DNA of 64,000 nucleotides from positions 1,798,001 to 1,862,000 of the forward strand of contig NZ_AP017898.1 of NCBI RefSeq assembly GCF_003609835.1, written 5' to 3'. The stretch's first letter is position 1; each line of letters begins with the position of its first letter. Both the position numbers and the translations under genes were made by a program. Under the pieces are notes generated by a model that saw nothing but the letters and a program-made list of their open reading frames with translations, made no database searches and was not told the origin of the DNA. Source of the stretch: Sphingopyxis sp. FD7. GTDB taxonomy: Bacteria > Pseudomonadota > Alphaproteobacteria > Sphingomonadales > Sphingomonadaceae. Positions 38,431-47,116 of the stretch are shown piece by piece.

Positions 38431-39294
38431 ATGAGGACGGTGAAGCCGCTGCTGATCGGCGCGGCGCTGCTCGGCATCGCGGGGGCGCTGTCGGCGGCGC
38501 CGACAGACCGGAGCCTCCTGCGCCGGGACGGCACGCCGCAGCGCATCCTGTCGCTGAACCTTTGCACCGACCAGCTGCTGCTCGCGCTCGCCGACCGGGG
38601 CCGGATCGCGGGGCTGACGCACAATGCGACCGACCCCGGCCTGTCGGCGGTGCCCGCGCTCGCGCGCGGCCTGCCGCTGCACCGGGGTTCGGCCGAACAA
38701 CTCCTCGCGACCAACCCCGATCTCGTCGTTGGAATGCCCGCTCGCGGCAGCGCCGCCCTCGCGGCGCTGCCCGATGCGCGCTATCCGGTGCTCGACGTGG
38801 CGTCCGCCAACAGCCTCGAGGACATTTATCGCGCGATCCGTCAGGTTGGGGCTGCGGTCGGCCATGGCGAACGCGGTGGCGCGCTGATTGCCGACATGCA
38901 GCGCGAAATCGCCGCGCTGCCGCGTCGCGGCCGCGGGCGCGTCGCGGCCTATTATCAACGCCGCGGCTATATGACCGGCACCGGCACGCTGGTCGACGAC
39001 CTGATGACCCGCGCGGGCCTCGTCAATCTGGCGGCAAAGCTCGGCAAGCCGCCGCTCGCGCAGATCAGCCTGGAGGAAATGGTCGCCGCCGACCCCGACT
39101 TCCTGATCGTCGAAAGCGCGACCGACACGGTGACCGATCAGGGGAGCGAAATGCTGCACCATCCCGCGCTCGACCATATTCCGCGGATCAGCATTCCGCA
39201 GGCGTGGACCGTGTGCGGCGGTCCCGCCTATGCGCGCGCCGCGCGCAGCATCGCGGCGCAGATCGCGCAGCACGACGGTGGCGGCGACGTATGA
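38431..39294 (+). CDS. btuF: Periplasmic cobalamin-binding protein
   Basis: 287 residues from ATG 38431. N-terminal hydrophobic signal VKPLLIGAALLGIAGALSAAP. The body is a class III (TroA/FecB-like) binding protein: RILSLNLCTDQLLLALADRGRIAGLTHNA, LLATNPDLVVG, LDVASANSLEDIYRAIRQVG, LVDDLMTRAGLVNLAAKLG and the C-terminal DHIPRISIPQAWTVCGGP. It hands B12 from BtuB to the BtuCD transporter. It begins 37 bases after btuB, and its stop overlaps the btuC start (ATGA). A more distal upstream in-frame reading runs inside btuB and is rejected. Confidence 0.9.
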   Translation: MRTVKPLLIGAALLGIAGALSAAPTDRSLLRRDGTPQRILSLNLCTDQLLLALADRGRIAGLTHNATDPGLSAVPALARGLPLHRGSAEQLLATNPDLVVGMPARGSAALAALPDARYPVLDVASANSLEDIYRAIRQVGAAVGHGERGGALIADMQREIAALPRRGRGRVAAYYQRRGYMTGTGTLVDDLMTRAGLVNLAAKLGKPPLAQISLEEMVAADPDFLIVESATDTVTDQGSEMLHHPALDHIPRISIPQAWTVCGGPAYARAARSIAAQIAQHDGGGDV

Positions 39295-40292
39295 GCCGCT
39301 TCATCCTCCCCCGCTGGTCGCTGATGGCCGGCCTCGCGACGCTCACCGTCGCGGCGGCCGTCGCGTCGCTGCTCCTCGGCCCGGTCGAGCTGTCGCCCGG
39401 CCGCCTCTTTGCCGCGGCGACGGGCGGCGGCGACCGCATCGCGGCGATCATCCTGTTCGAGCTGCGTCTGCCGCGCACCCTGCTTGCCCTGGCCATCGGC
39501 GCGATGCTGGGGCTCGCGGGCGCGGCGTTGCAGGGTTATTTGCGCAATCCGCTCGCCGAACCCTCGGTGCTGGGCACGTCGAACGCCGCGGCGCTCGGCG
39601 GCGTCGCCGCGCTCTATTTCGGGCTGGCCGAGCTGCATCCGGCGATGCTGCCGCTGCTCGCCACCGGCGGCGCACTCGCCTCGCTCGCGCTGCTCGTCGT
39701 GCTGGCAGGCAAAGCCGAAAGTCCGCTGACCCTGATCCTTGCGGGCATCGCCGTCGGCGCGCTCGCGGTCGCGGGGACCAGCCTCGCGCTCAACCTGTCG
39801 CCCAATCCCTTTGCGGCGATGGAGATCATGACCTGGCTGCTCGGCAGCCTCGAAAATCGTGCTTTCGGCCATCTGTGGATCGCGCTTCCCTGTATCGCGG
39901 TCGGCATGGCGATGCTGCTGTGGAACGGCCGCGCGCTCGATGCGCTGTCGCTGGGCGAGGATGCGGCGCAGGCCTTGGGCACCGACCTTCGGCGTACGCG
40001 CGCGCGGCTGCTGCTCGGCACCGCGATCGGCGTCGGCGGGGCGGTCGCGGTGTCGGGCGCGATCGGCTTTGTCGGGCTGATCGTCCCGCACCTCGTCCGC
40101 CCGTTCACCGACCGCAGCCCGTCGGCAATCCTGCTCCCTTCGGCGATCGGCGGCGCGGCGCTGCTGACGCTCGCCGACATCGGCGTGCGCGTCATCCCGG
40201 CGACCAACGAGCTCAAGCTCGGCGTCGTCACCGCTTTCCTCGGCGTGCCGGCTTTCCTTGTCCACCTGATACGGGAGCGGCGGCTGTGGTGA
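39291..40292 (+). CDS. btuC: Cobalamin ABC importer permease
   Basis: 333 residues from ATG 39291, overlapping the btuF stop (ATGA). About ten membrane helices of the FecCD/BtuC family. Signature blocks are ELRLPRTLLALAIGAMLGLAGAALQGYLRNPLAEPSVLGTSNAAALG, the coupling region LSLGEDAAQALGTDL, and GAIGFVGLIVPHLVRPFTDRSPSAILLPSAIGGAALL. The C-terminus GVVTAFLGVPAFLVHLIRERRLW is typical. With btuD it forms the inner-membrane B12 importer. Confidence 0.94.
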   Translation: MSRFILPRWSLMAGLATLTVAAAVASLLLGPVELSPGRLFAAATGGGDRIAAIILFELRLPRTLLALAIGAMLGLAGAALQGYLRNPLAEPSVLGTSNAAALGGVAALYFGLAELHPAMLPLLATGGALASLALLVVLAGKAESPLTLILAGIAVGALAVAGTSLALNLSPNPFAAMEIMTWLLGSLENRAFGHLWIALPCIAVGMAMLLWNGRALDALSLGEDAAQALGTDLRRTRARLLLGTAIGVGGAVAVSGAIGFVGLIVPHLVRPFTDRSPSAILLPSAIGGAALLTLADIGVRVIPATNELKLGVVTAFLGVPAFLVHLIRERRLW

Positions 40293-41068
40293 CCCTCGCG
40301 CTCGATCGGATCAGCGTCGCGCTTGGCCGCCGTGCCGTGCTGCACGACGTCAGCGCCACCTTTGCTCCCGGCACGCTGACCGCCATCGTCGGCCCGAACG
40401 GCGCGGGCAAGTCGACGCTGGTGCGGGCGCTGCTGGGCCTTGTTTCCGTGAGCGGATCGGTGCGGGTCGATGACGTCGAGGCCGCCGCGATGCCGCGCGC
40501 CGAACGGGCCCGCCGCATCGCCTATGTTCCGCAAGGACAACTTCTGCACTGGCCACTCACCGTCGAGCGGCTTGTCGGGCTCGGCCGCCTGCCGCACCTT
40601 GCCCCGATGTCGCGGATCGGCGCGACCGACCTTGCGGCGATCGAACGCGCGATGGCACGCGCCGACGTGCTGCACCTGCGCGACCGGATCGCGACGGAAT
40701 TGTCGGGGGGCGAGCGCGCGCGGGCGATGTTCGCGCGCGCGCTGGCGGTCGAGGCGGCGGCGCTGATCGCCGATGAGCCGCTCGCCAGCCTCGACCCCGG
40801 ACACCAGATCGACGTCATGGACCTGCTGCGCGCCGAGGCGGCGGCGGGCGGTACGGTGATCGCGGTGCTGCACGACCTCACCATGGCGGCGCGCTACTGC
40901 GACCGGCTGCTGCTGATCGACGGCGGGCGGGTCGTTGCCGACGGCACGCCGGTCGACGTGCTGACGGTGGAGCGGCTGCGCTCTGTCTATGGCATCGACG
41001 CGCGCATCGAAAAGGGCGGCGCCTGGCCCGCCATCACCACGCTCGGTCGCGCGCGTCCGAGCGCCTGA
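40289..41068 (+). CDS. btuD: Cobalamin ABC importer ATPase
   Basis: 259 residues from the GTG at 40289 that overlaps the btuC stop (GTGA); an adjacent GTG at 40286 is also in frame. Motifs: Walker A GPNGAGKSTLV, Q-loop YVPQGQ, signature LSGGERARAMFARALA, Walker B ALIADEPLASLD, switch VLHDLTMAAR, and the C-terminal VLTVERLRSVYGIDARI typical of FecE/BtuD ATPases. It closes the riboswitch-controlled btuBFCD operon. No cobalamin biosynthesis genes are present, so the locus is for uptake only. Confidence 0.93.
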   Translation: MTLALDRISVALGRRAVLHDVSATFAPGTLTAIVGPNGAGKSTLVRALLGLVSVSGSVRVDDVEAAAMPRAERARRIAYVPQGQLLHWPLTVERLVGLGRLPHLAPMSRIGATDLAAIERAMARADVLHLRDRIATELSGGERARAMFARALAVEAAALIADEPLASLDPGHQIDVMDLLRAEAAAGGTVIAVLHDLTMAARYCDRLLLIDGGRVVADGTPVDVLTVERLRSVYGIDARIEKGGAWPAITTLGRARPSA

Positions 41069-41098
41069 TGCTCATCGCGCCGGACGCCGGGCCGCGCA

Positions 41099-41524
41099 TC
41101 ACCCCGGCATATATTGCGGCCAGAAGCCGGGGTCGGGCTCGACCTGTTCGACGACGTCGATCATGACGCCCGCCGGATCGCGCGTCATGAAACGATGCTG
41201 TCCCCATGGCTCGCGCGTCAGCGGATAGTCGATCGGCGCGCCCGACGCCGTCAGCCGGTCGTGCATGGCCGCGACATCGCCAACCTCGATCGTCAGGATC
41301 ATGCCGCGGCCCTCGAAAAGCTCCGGTCCTGGCGGGTTCGACGGATGGTCGGGAGTCATGAAGGCCAGCGTCGCGCCGCGCGCGCCTTCCTCGCCCTCAC
41401 CGACCAGATAGAGAAACCAGTCGGCCTCGAACGCGACCGCAAAGCCAAAGTGGGTGACATAGAAATCGCGCACTGCCGCCAGCCTGGCCGTCGTAATCAG
41501 GGGGTAAAGGTCGCGCACCTTCAT
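41099..41524 (-). CDS. VOC-superfamily (glyoxalase-like) protein
   Basis: 141 residues. A single vicinal-oxygen-chelate module of beta-alpha-beta-beta-beta repeats: YPLITTARLAAVRDFYVTHFGFAVAFEADWFLYLVGE in the first half and MILTIEVGDVAAMHDRLTASGAPIDYPLTREPWGQHRFMTRDPAGVMIDVVEQ in the second. Members include glyoxalase I, extradiol dioxygenases and antibiotic-binding proteins; this one cannot be assigned further. Potential metal ligands are the His in GQHRF and the terminal Glu in DVVE. It is convergent with btuD, and the upstream 178 bases hold no obvious gene. Confidence 0.82.
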   Translation of the reverse strand: MKVRDLYPLITTARLAAVRDFYVTHFGFAVAFEADWFLYLVGEGEEGARGATLAFMTPDHPSNPPGPELFEGRGMILTIEVGDVAAMHDRLTASGAPIDYPLTREPWGQHRFMTRDPAGVMIDVVEQVEPDPGFWPQYMPG

Positions 41525-41702
41525 ATGTCATGTCCGATCCCGGCCGATGGATTTATGGATGCCCGGCCGGTTCGTGCGACCCAGGGCAGACCGGGGAGAC
41601 GAGGGAGTGGGGAACCGGCCGGACATCCGTTGGCTGTTTAACGGGCGTCGGGGCGCTGGCTCAACTACCTGGCGCGTAATCAAGGTCGCGTGGGACGCGC
41701 CC

Positions 41703-42290
41703 TCAATATCCCGCCTCGACCGCGAGCCGGATCGCATCGGCGGTCGTATCCAGCCCGAGCGAGCGGAGCAGCGCCGAGCGATGCATCTTGATCGTGCGTT
41801 CGGACAGGCCCAGCTTCCACGCGATCTGCTTGTTGAGCAAGCCCTCGGCCATCAGCAGCAGCACTTCGCGCTGGCGCTGCGACAGCGCGGCAATGCGCGC
41901 GCGCGCCGCATCGCGCCGGTCGCCGGCGCGGTCGTCGCCGCGCTCGACCTCCATCTGCGAGCCGAGGAAATATTCAAGCTCCCCATCGGGGCCGAACAGT
42001 GGTGCGACCAGCACCGCGTTGCGAAAGGGCGTGCCGTCCTTCTTGTAGTTCAATATCTCGACCAGCGCCGCGCGGCGGTCGCGGATCGCGCGGCGCAGTT
42101 CGGCGCTGAGTTCGGCCTCGGTGTTGGGGCCGGTCAGAAAGCGGCAATTGCGGCCGATGATCTCGTCGCGCCGGTATCCGGTGAGCGCGGCAAAGGCGTC
42201 GTTGCATTCGACGATGGGATTGTCGGGAAGATGGGGATTGCTGATTACCGCCGCGATGGGGCTGGTCGCGATCATCGCCTTTAACGTCAT
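41703..42290 (-). CDS. LOV-HTH blue-light photoreceptor transcription factor (EL222-like)
   Basis: 195 residues. Residues 8-115 are a LOV-type PAS domain with the photoactive signature GRNCRFLTG (the adduct-forming cysteine is C49), preceded by NDAFAALTGYRRDEIIG and followed by NYKKDGTPFRNAVLVAPLFGPDGELEYFLGSQMEV. Residues 130-195 are a LuxR-type HTH (LSQRQREVLLLMAEGLLNKQIAWKLGLSERTIKMHRSALLRSLG). The architecture matches EL222 of Erythrobacter, where blue light releases the HTH to dimerise and bind DNA. It diverges from the FAD oxidoreductase-photolyase genes, which are natural candidate targets. The 189-base region between them should hold both promoters; I found no clear operator palindrome there. 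Confidence 0.92.
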   Translation of the reverse strand: MTLKAMIATSPIAAVISNPHLPDNPIVECNDAFAALTGYRRDEIIGRNCRFLTGPNTEAELSAELRRAIRDRRAALVEILNYKKDGTPFRNAVLVAPLFGPDGELEYFLGSQMEVERGDDRAGDRRDAARARIAALSQRQREVLLLMAEGLLNKQIAWKLGLSERTIKMHRSALLRSLGLDTTADAIRLAVEAGY

Positions 42291-42479
42291 TCCGCCTTGA
42301 CCTCACTCCTGCCACTGTAACCGACCTGCCCGATGGTGCATCTTGTTGCAAGGCGCGTGCGCCGGGCAAATCACGCCGATGCTACCGATGAAGACGTTGC
42401 GCGCGCCAGCGCGTTCCACGCGTCCCCCATCCCCCTTGCCGCGCCGCCCCGCGCGGCCGCCTGCCCGGAGCGCGCGATA

Positions 42480-43439
42480 ATGCGCGCCGCGATCGTGGGC
42501 GCCGGAATCGCCGGACTGGCGTGCGCCGACGCGCTGCGCGCGGCCGGAGCAAAGGTGATTTTGTTCGACAAGGCACGGGGTATCGGCGGGCGGATGTCGA
42601 CGCGGCGCGCGACAACCCCGCGCGGCGAGATCGCCTTTGACCATGGCGCGACCCATTTCACGGCGCGCTCGACCGACTTTCGCGCGCGCGTCGCACGGTG
42701 GCAGGCCGACGGATGCGCGCGCGCCTGGCCCGACGCCGGGCAGGATGCGTGGATCGGCATCCCAACAATGAACGCGCCGTTGAAACATATGGCGCAAGGC
42801 CATGATGTCAGGCTGGGCGCCGCGGTCACCGCCTTGTCGCGCACCGACGCCGGATGGTTCCTGCATCGCGAAAGACGGCGCAGCGGCCCGTTCGACATCG
42901 CCGTGGTGGCGATTCCGGGCGAGCAGGCGGCGCCACTGCTCTCGCTCCACGATTTCGGCATGGCGCGCGCCGCAATGGCCGCGCATTCGCGCCCGATATG
43001 GAGCGCGATGTTCGCCTTTGGCCAGCCGCTCGGCACAACATCGGCCTTTATCCGGGGCGCCGCGCCGGTCGTCTGTGCAGTGCGCGGCAACGCACGCCCG
43101 CAGCGCGCGGCGGCCGAACATTGGGTGGTTCAGGCCGACTGGAACTGGAGCGAGGCGCATCTCGCGGACGATCCGGCGGTCGTCTGCGACCTGTTGCTGT
43201 CCGAACTCGGTGCGCTCATCGGCGAACCGCCGCCCGAACCCTGTTTCGCCGCGGCGCAGCGCTGGATGTTCGGCCAGCCGTCCGGGAGCGAGCTTGGCCA
43301 TCTGTGGAACGATGCGATCGGCCTCGGCGCGTGCGGCGACTGGTTGACGCACGGCTTTGTCGAACATGCGTGGCGCAGCGGTCACGACCTCGGTGCGGCG
43401 ATCGTCGCCGCGCGCGCGCTGGCGGGCGTCGAACGGTGA
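42480..43439 (+). CDS. FAD-dependent oxidoreductase, renalase/amine-oxidase-like
   Basis: 319 residues from ATG 42480 with CGGAG upstream. The Rossmann FAD motif is AIVGAGIAGLACADALRAAGAKVILFDKARGIGGRMSTRR, followed by FDHGATHFTARS, and the C-terminal FAD-contact block AIGLGACGDWLTHGFVEHAWRSG. This is the NAD(P)-binding flavoprotein group often found beside photolyase genes. Its substrate is unknown; coupling to photolyase cofactor reduction is only a suggestion. The stop overlaps the photolyase GTG start, so the two are translated together. The LOV-HTH gene is divergent. Confidence 0.87.
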   Translation: MRAAIVGAGIAGLACADALRAAGAKVILFDKARGIGGRMSTRRATTPRGEIAFDHGATHFTARSTDFRARVARWQADGCARAWPDAGQDAWIGIPTMNAPLKHMAQGHDVRLGAAVTALSRTDAGWFLHRERRRSGPFDIAVVAIPGEQAAPLLSLHDFGMARAAMAAHSRPIWSAMFAFGQPLGTTSAFIRGAAPVVCAVRGNARPQRAAAEHWVVQADWNWSEAHLADDPAVVCDLLLSELGALIGEPPPEPCFAAAQRWMFGQPSGSELGHLWNDAIGLGACGDWLTHGFVEHAWRSGHDLGAAIVAARALAGVER

Positions 43440-44809
43440 CGGCGTCGTTGCTCTGGCTGCGCCAGGATCTGCGCGTCCACGACCACCCCGCCCTGCTCGC
43501 GGCGATCGCCAATGGCGCGGTGGTTCCGGTCTTCATCCTCGACGACGAAACGCCGGGATCGTGGAAGATGGGCGCGGCGCAGCGCTGGTGGTTGCACCAC
43601 AGCCTGCGCGCGCTCGACGCGAGCCTTTCCAGGCGCGGCAGCCGACTGATCCTGCGGCGCGGCGCGGCGCATGAGGAACTGGCGCGGCTTGCCCGCGATA
43701 CCGGCAGTCAGCGCATTCACGCCACCCATGCCTATGAACCGTGGTGGAAGGAAAGCGAAGAGCGCCTGCCCGCCAGCATCGAACTGGTGCTGCACAACGG
43801 CAACTATCTCGCCGCGCCGGACCGGATCGTCAACGGCCAGGGCGCGCGCTATCGCGTCTTCACCCCATGGTATCGCCGCCTGCTCGAACATATGCCGCCC
43901 GCGCTCCCTCGCGCGGCGCCCCACACTGTTCCCGCGCCGGACCGCTGGCCGTGCTCGGACGATCTGGCCGATTGGGGCTTGCTGCCGACGCGCCCCGATT
44001 GGGCGACCGGATTCCGCGCCTGGCGTCCCGGCGAAAAGGGCGCATGGCGCACCGCACGCGACTGGCTGGACGCGATCGGCGACTATAAGGCGCGGCGCGA
44101 CTTTCCCGCGCAGCCAGCGACCTCGCGCCTGTCGCCGCACCTGCATTTCGGGGAAATCTCGCCCCGCGCGCTGTGGCATGCGATCGGCGAGCGCGACGAT
44201 GCGGGGGCGGAATCCTTTCGTTCCGAACTGGGCTGGCGCGAGCATGGAATCAATCTGATCGATCAGATGCCCGATTATGCCGACCGCAACGGACGCGACC
44301 TGTTCGACGGGTTCGCCTGGCGGACGGGCGCCGAAGCCGATCGCGACTTTGCCGCCTGGACGCGCGGCCGAACCGGCTACCCCGTGGTCGACGCCGGAAT
44401 GCGCGAACTGTGGCAGACGGGGTGGATGCACAACCGGGTGCGGATGGTCACCGCCTCCTTCCTCGTCAAACATCTGCTGATCGACTGGCGACGCGGCGAA
44501 CGCTGGTTCTGGGATACGCTGCTCGATGCCGATCTGGGCTCCAACGCGATGAACTGGCAATATGTCGCGGGCACCGGGGTCGATGCGCCGGTCTTTTCGC
44601 GGATCATGTCGCCGACGCTGCAATGCGAACGGTTTGCGATGGCCGATTATGTCCGCGCCTTCGTCCCCGAGATTGCGCATTTGTCCGATGCCGAAATCGC
44701 GGCCAGCCATGGCCGGGACAGCGGCGCGCCGGGCTATCCCGGGCCGCTGATCGGCCATGAAGCGGCGCGCGCACGGGCGCTCGCCGCGTGGGAAGCGGCA
44801 CGAAGCTGA
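43436..44809 (+). CDS. phrB: Class I deoxyribodipyrimidine photolyase
   Basis: 457 residues from GTG 43436, overlapping the previous stop (GTGA). The N-terminal antenna domain opens with SLLWLRQDLRVHDHPALLAAI and VPVFILDDETPG. The C-terminal FAD domain has SRLSPHLHFGEISPRALWHAI, RELGWREH-type FRSELGWREHGINLI, GYPVVDAGMRELWQTGWMHNRVRMVTASFLVKHLLIDWRRGERWFWDTLLDADLGSNAMNWQYVAGTG in separate conserved blocks. The enzyme repairs cyclobutane pyrimidine dimers using light. Located directly across from a LOV-HTH gene, its transcription is likely light-induced. Length and motifs are complete. It could instead be a cryptochrome, but the conserved Trp/Asn blocks favour photolyase. Confidence 0.93.
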   Translation: MTASLLWLRQDLRVHDHPALLAAIANGAVVPVFILDDETPGSWKMGAAQRWWLHHSLRALDASLSRRGSRLILRRGAAHEELARLARDTGSQRIHATHAYEPWWKESEERLPASIELVLHNGNYLAAPDRIVNGQGARYRVFTPWYRRLLEHMPPALPRAAPHTVPAPDRWPCSDDLADWGLLPTRPDWATGFRAWRPGEKGAWRTARDWLDAIGDYKARRDFPAQPATSRLSPHLHFGEISPRALWHAIGERDDAGAESFRSELGWREHGINLIDQMPDYADRNGRDLFDGFAWRTGAEADRDFAAWTRGRTGYPVVDAGMRELWQTGWMHNRVRMVTASFLVKHLLIDWRRGERWFWDTLLDADLGSNAMNWQYVAGTGVDAPVFSRIMSPTLQCERFAMADYVRAFVPEIAHLSDAEIAASHGRDSGAPGYPGPLIGHEAARARALAAWEAARS

Positions 44810-44904
44810 CATACCGCCCAAAGGACAGGTCGCGGCATCCGCCCGCACGCCCTAGCATTCATCCTGCCCCATCCCCCGGGGCGCGACATTTGGAAGGATG
44901 TACG

Positions 44905-45459
44905 ATGGCTATTTCCCGTATCGCGCTCGCGCTCGCCGCGACCACCATGATGGCCGGTGGCGGCGCAGCCCTCGCCAGGAACCCGATGGTCGGCGGCGCG
45001 GCGATGTATGAAACCAAGAATATCGTCGAAAATGCCGCCAATTCAAAGGATCACACCACGCTGGTCGCCGCGGTGAAGGCCGCGGGGCTGGTCGACACCC
45101 TTGCCTCGCCCGGCCCGTTCACCGTGTTCGCGCCAACCAACGACGCCTTTGCCAAGCTGCCCGCCGGCACGGTCGACACGCTGCTGAAACCCGAAAGCAA
45201 GGCGGCGCTGACCGGCGTTCTGACCTATCATGTCGTGCCGGGCCGCCTGACCGCCGCCGACATCGCCGCGCAAGCCAGGGCGAACGGCGGCAAGGCGGTG
45301 CTGACCACCGTTCAGGGCGCGACGATCACCGTCTGGGAAAAGGACGGCGCCTGGTATGTCACCGACGCCAAGGGCGGCAAGGCGAAGATCGGCCCCGCCG
45401 ACGTCATCCAGTCGAATGGCGTGATCCATGTGATCGACGCCGTGCTGCTGCCCGCCTGA
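44905..45459 (+). CDS. Secreted fasciclin (FAS1)-domain protein
   Basis: 184 residues from ATG 44905 with GGAAGGA upstream. Signal MAISRIALALAATTMMAGGGAALA. One FAS1 domain at about 40-183: NIVENAANSKDHTTLVAAVKAAGLVDTL, the H1 box GPFTVFAPTNDAFAKLPAGTV, TYHVVPGRL and the H2 box IQSNGVIHVIDAVLLP. FAS1 proteins mediate adhesion or matrix contacts; small secreted ones are frequent in alphaproteobacteria under stress-response promoters. It lies 95 bases after phrB and may be a separate unit. Confidence 0.9.
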   Translation: MAISRIALALAATTMMAGGGAALARNPMVGGAAMYETKNIVENAANSKDHTTLVAAVKAAGLVDTLASPGPFTVFAPTNDAFAKLPAGTVDTLLKPESKAALTGVLTYHVVPGRLTAADIAAQARANGGKAVLTTVQGATITVWEKDGAWYVTDAKGGKAKIGPADVIQSNGVIHVIDAVLLPA

Positions 45460-45515
45460 CGTCTGGAACCGCCGCGGTCGCCTGGCCGCGGCGGATCTGG
45501 CGCCGACGCCCGGAC

Positions 45516-45941
45516 CTATTTGGCAAACAGCTGGCGAACGTCGCGGAATGATTTGAATTCGAGCGCGTTGCCCGATGGATCGAGGAAAAACATCGTCGAT
45601 TGTTCGCCCGGCTCGTCGGCGAAACGGACGGTGGGCTCGATCACGAATTCGACGTTCGCGGCCACGAGTCGGTCGGCGAGCGCGCGCCAGTCGGCGGGCG
45701 GCAGCACGACCCCGAAATGCGGGACCGGCACCGCATGGGCGTCGACCGAATTATGGCCGATGATCGCTTCTCGTCTGACCGCGACCCGATGTGCGACGAT
45801 TTGATGGCCATATAGATCGAAGTCGATCCAGTCGGTGTCGCTGCGCCCTTCCGCACAGCCGATAATCGTGCCGTAAAAATGGCGCGCCGCGTCCAGATCG
45901 TGCACAGGAAATGCGATATGAAAGGGCGAAAGCTCGGTCAT
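45516..45941 (-). CDS. VOC-superfamily protein (glyoxalase/bleomycin-resistance type)
   Basis: 141 residues with two halves of one VOC fold: [44 protein letters not shown] and [58 protein letters not shown]. Metal-ligand candidates are the first His, H in PHFGV and the Glu in ALEFK. The dioxygenase-like pattern [10 protein letters not shown] is common in uncharacterised VOC enzymes. No pathway neighbour helps; it is convergent with the fasciclin gene. Confidence 0.85.
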   Translation of the reverse strand: MTELSPFHIAFPVHDLDAARHFYGTIIGCAEGRSDTDWIDFDLYGHQIVAHRVAVRREAIIGHNSVDAHAVPVPHFGVVLPPADWRALADRLVAANVEFVIEPTVRFADEPGEQSTMFFLDPSGNALEFKSFRDVRQLFAK

Positions 45942-45993
45942 TTCGATGGCTCTGCATGCCTCGATGGTATCGAGTCAAGTCGGAGCGTGCGCG

Positions 45994-46617
45994 TCAGGCC
46001 TTGGCCATCGCAAGTTCGCCACGCGCCTGGCGGAACACGTCGATGCTGCCCCAGATCGCGAGCGCGGCCATGATCGCCGCCACCGCCAGGTCGGGCCAGC
46101 TCCGCCCGGTGCCGAACACGCCCAGCGCGGCGCCCATCACCGCCAGATTGCCGATCGCGTCGTTGCGCGAACAGATCCACACCGAGCGCATGTTCGCATC
46201 GCCCGCGCGATAGCGATAGAGCAGCAGCGCCACCGCGACATTGACCGCCAGCGCCAGCGCGCCGATGATGCCCATGGTTTCGGCATGGGGCGCGGTTCCC
46301 GCGACGAAGCCCCAGATCGCCGATCCGAACACCCACAGGCCGAAGACCAGCATCGTCGCCGCCTTGAACAGGGCGGCGCGCGCGCGCCACGCCAGCGCCA
46401 TGCCCGCGACGCCCAGGCTGATCGCATAATTGGCGCTGTCGCCCAGGAAATCGAGCGCATCGGCCTGAAGCGCGCGCGAATCGGCGGCGACGCCCGCGAC
46501 GATCTCGACCCCGAACATCGCCGCGTTGACGATCAGCGCGATCCACAGCACGCGCCGCCAGCGCGGATCATCGAGGGCGGTCGTCCCGCTTTTGCCTGCA
46601 CAGCATGGATCGGCCAT
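45994..46617 (-). CDS. Cation-diffusion-facilitator-type metal transporter
   Basis: 207 residues from ATG 46617, preceded by AAGGAGG; the frame is open further upstream but into the MerR operator. N-terminal MADPCCAGKSG could bind metal. Five to six hydrophobic segments follow, with the site motifs ALQADALDFLGDSANYAISL and SRNDAIGNLAVMGAALGVFGTG, but the long cytoplasmic C-terminal domain of CzcD-type exporters is absent. It probably exports a divalent metal such as Zn, Cd or Co. The promoter carries a perfect MerR-type palindrome, and the MerR regulator gene is divergent, so metal induction is expected. Confidence 0.82.
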   Translation of the reverse strand: MADPCCAGKSGTTALDDPRWRRVLWIALIVNAAMFGVEIVAGVAADSRALQADALDFLGDSANYAISLGVAGMALAWRARAALFKAATMLVFGLWVFGSAIWGFVAGTAPHAETMGIIGALALAVNVAVALLLYRYRAGDANMRSVWICSRNDAIGNLAVMGAALGVFGTGRSWPDLAVAAIMAALAIWGSIDVFRQARGELAMAKA

Positions 46618-46659
46618 CGCCAAAGCCTCCTTGGTTATTCGAGTCGGCACCCTATATGC

Positions 46660-46680
46660 ACCCTGTAGCAACTACAGGGT
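46660..46680 (-). promoter_or_regulatory. MerR-type operator in the metal-transporter promoter
   Basis: Perfect inverted repeat ACCCTGTAG-CAA-CTACAGGGT. Read on the - strand it directly follows TTGACC (-35) and precedes CATATA (-10-like) with about 19 bases between the two boxes, the long spacer that MerR activators untwist. The arms match the operator class of CadR/ZntR/PbrR-type regulators. It lies six bases before the merR start, so the regulator likely represses itself. Confidence 0.85.
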
Positions 46681-46686
46681 CAAGCG

Positions 46687-47097
46687 ATGAAAATCGGCGA
46701 GCTGTCGCGTGCCACGGGCACCAATATCGAGACCATCCGCTATTATGAGCGCATCGGCCTGCTGCCCCCGCCAGCGCGCACCGCGGCCAATTACCGCAGC
46801 TATGGCGAGGCGCACCGCGCGCGGCTGAGCTTTGTGCGCCATTCGCGCGAGCTGGGCTTCACGATCGAGGAGATCCGCTCGCTGCTCGACCTGTCGGACG
46901 ATCCCGCGCGCGATTGCGGCGAGGCCGACCGCATCGCGACCGCGCATCTGGCACAGGTCGAAGCGAAAATTGCGCAGCTCGCGCGGCTGCGCGACGAACT
47001 GGCGCGCATCGTCGGCCGTTGCCGCGGCGGCGCCGCCGCCGACTGCCGCGTGATCGAGGCGCTGGGCGATCATCGCCACTGCGAAAGCGCGCACTGA
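46687..47097 (+). CDS. MerR-family metal-responsive regulator (CadR/PbrR-like)
   Basis: 136 residues. The N-terminal winged helix is typical (MKIGELSRATGTNIETIRYYERIGLLPPPART, YRSYGEAHRARLSFVRHSRELGFTIEEIRSLLDL), followed by a dimerisation coiled coil at about 80-115. Metal-binding cysteines are in DCGEADR and the C-terminal GRCRGGAAADCRVIEAL, ending in the His/Cys-rich HRHCESAH, a pattern of Cd/Pb/Zn sensors. The divergent transporter gene and the perfect palindrome between them define a metal-efflux module. The precise metal cannot be set from sequence alone. Confidence 0.9.
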   Translation: MKIGELSRATGTNIETIRYYERIGLLPPPARTAANYRSYGEAHRARLSFVRHSRELGFTIEEIRSLLDLSDDPARDCGEADRIATAHLAQVEAKIAQLARLRDELARIVGRCRGGAAADCRVIEALGDHRHCESAH

Positions 47098-47116
47098 TAC
47101 GGCTACGAAGCCGACT

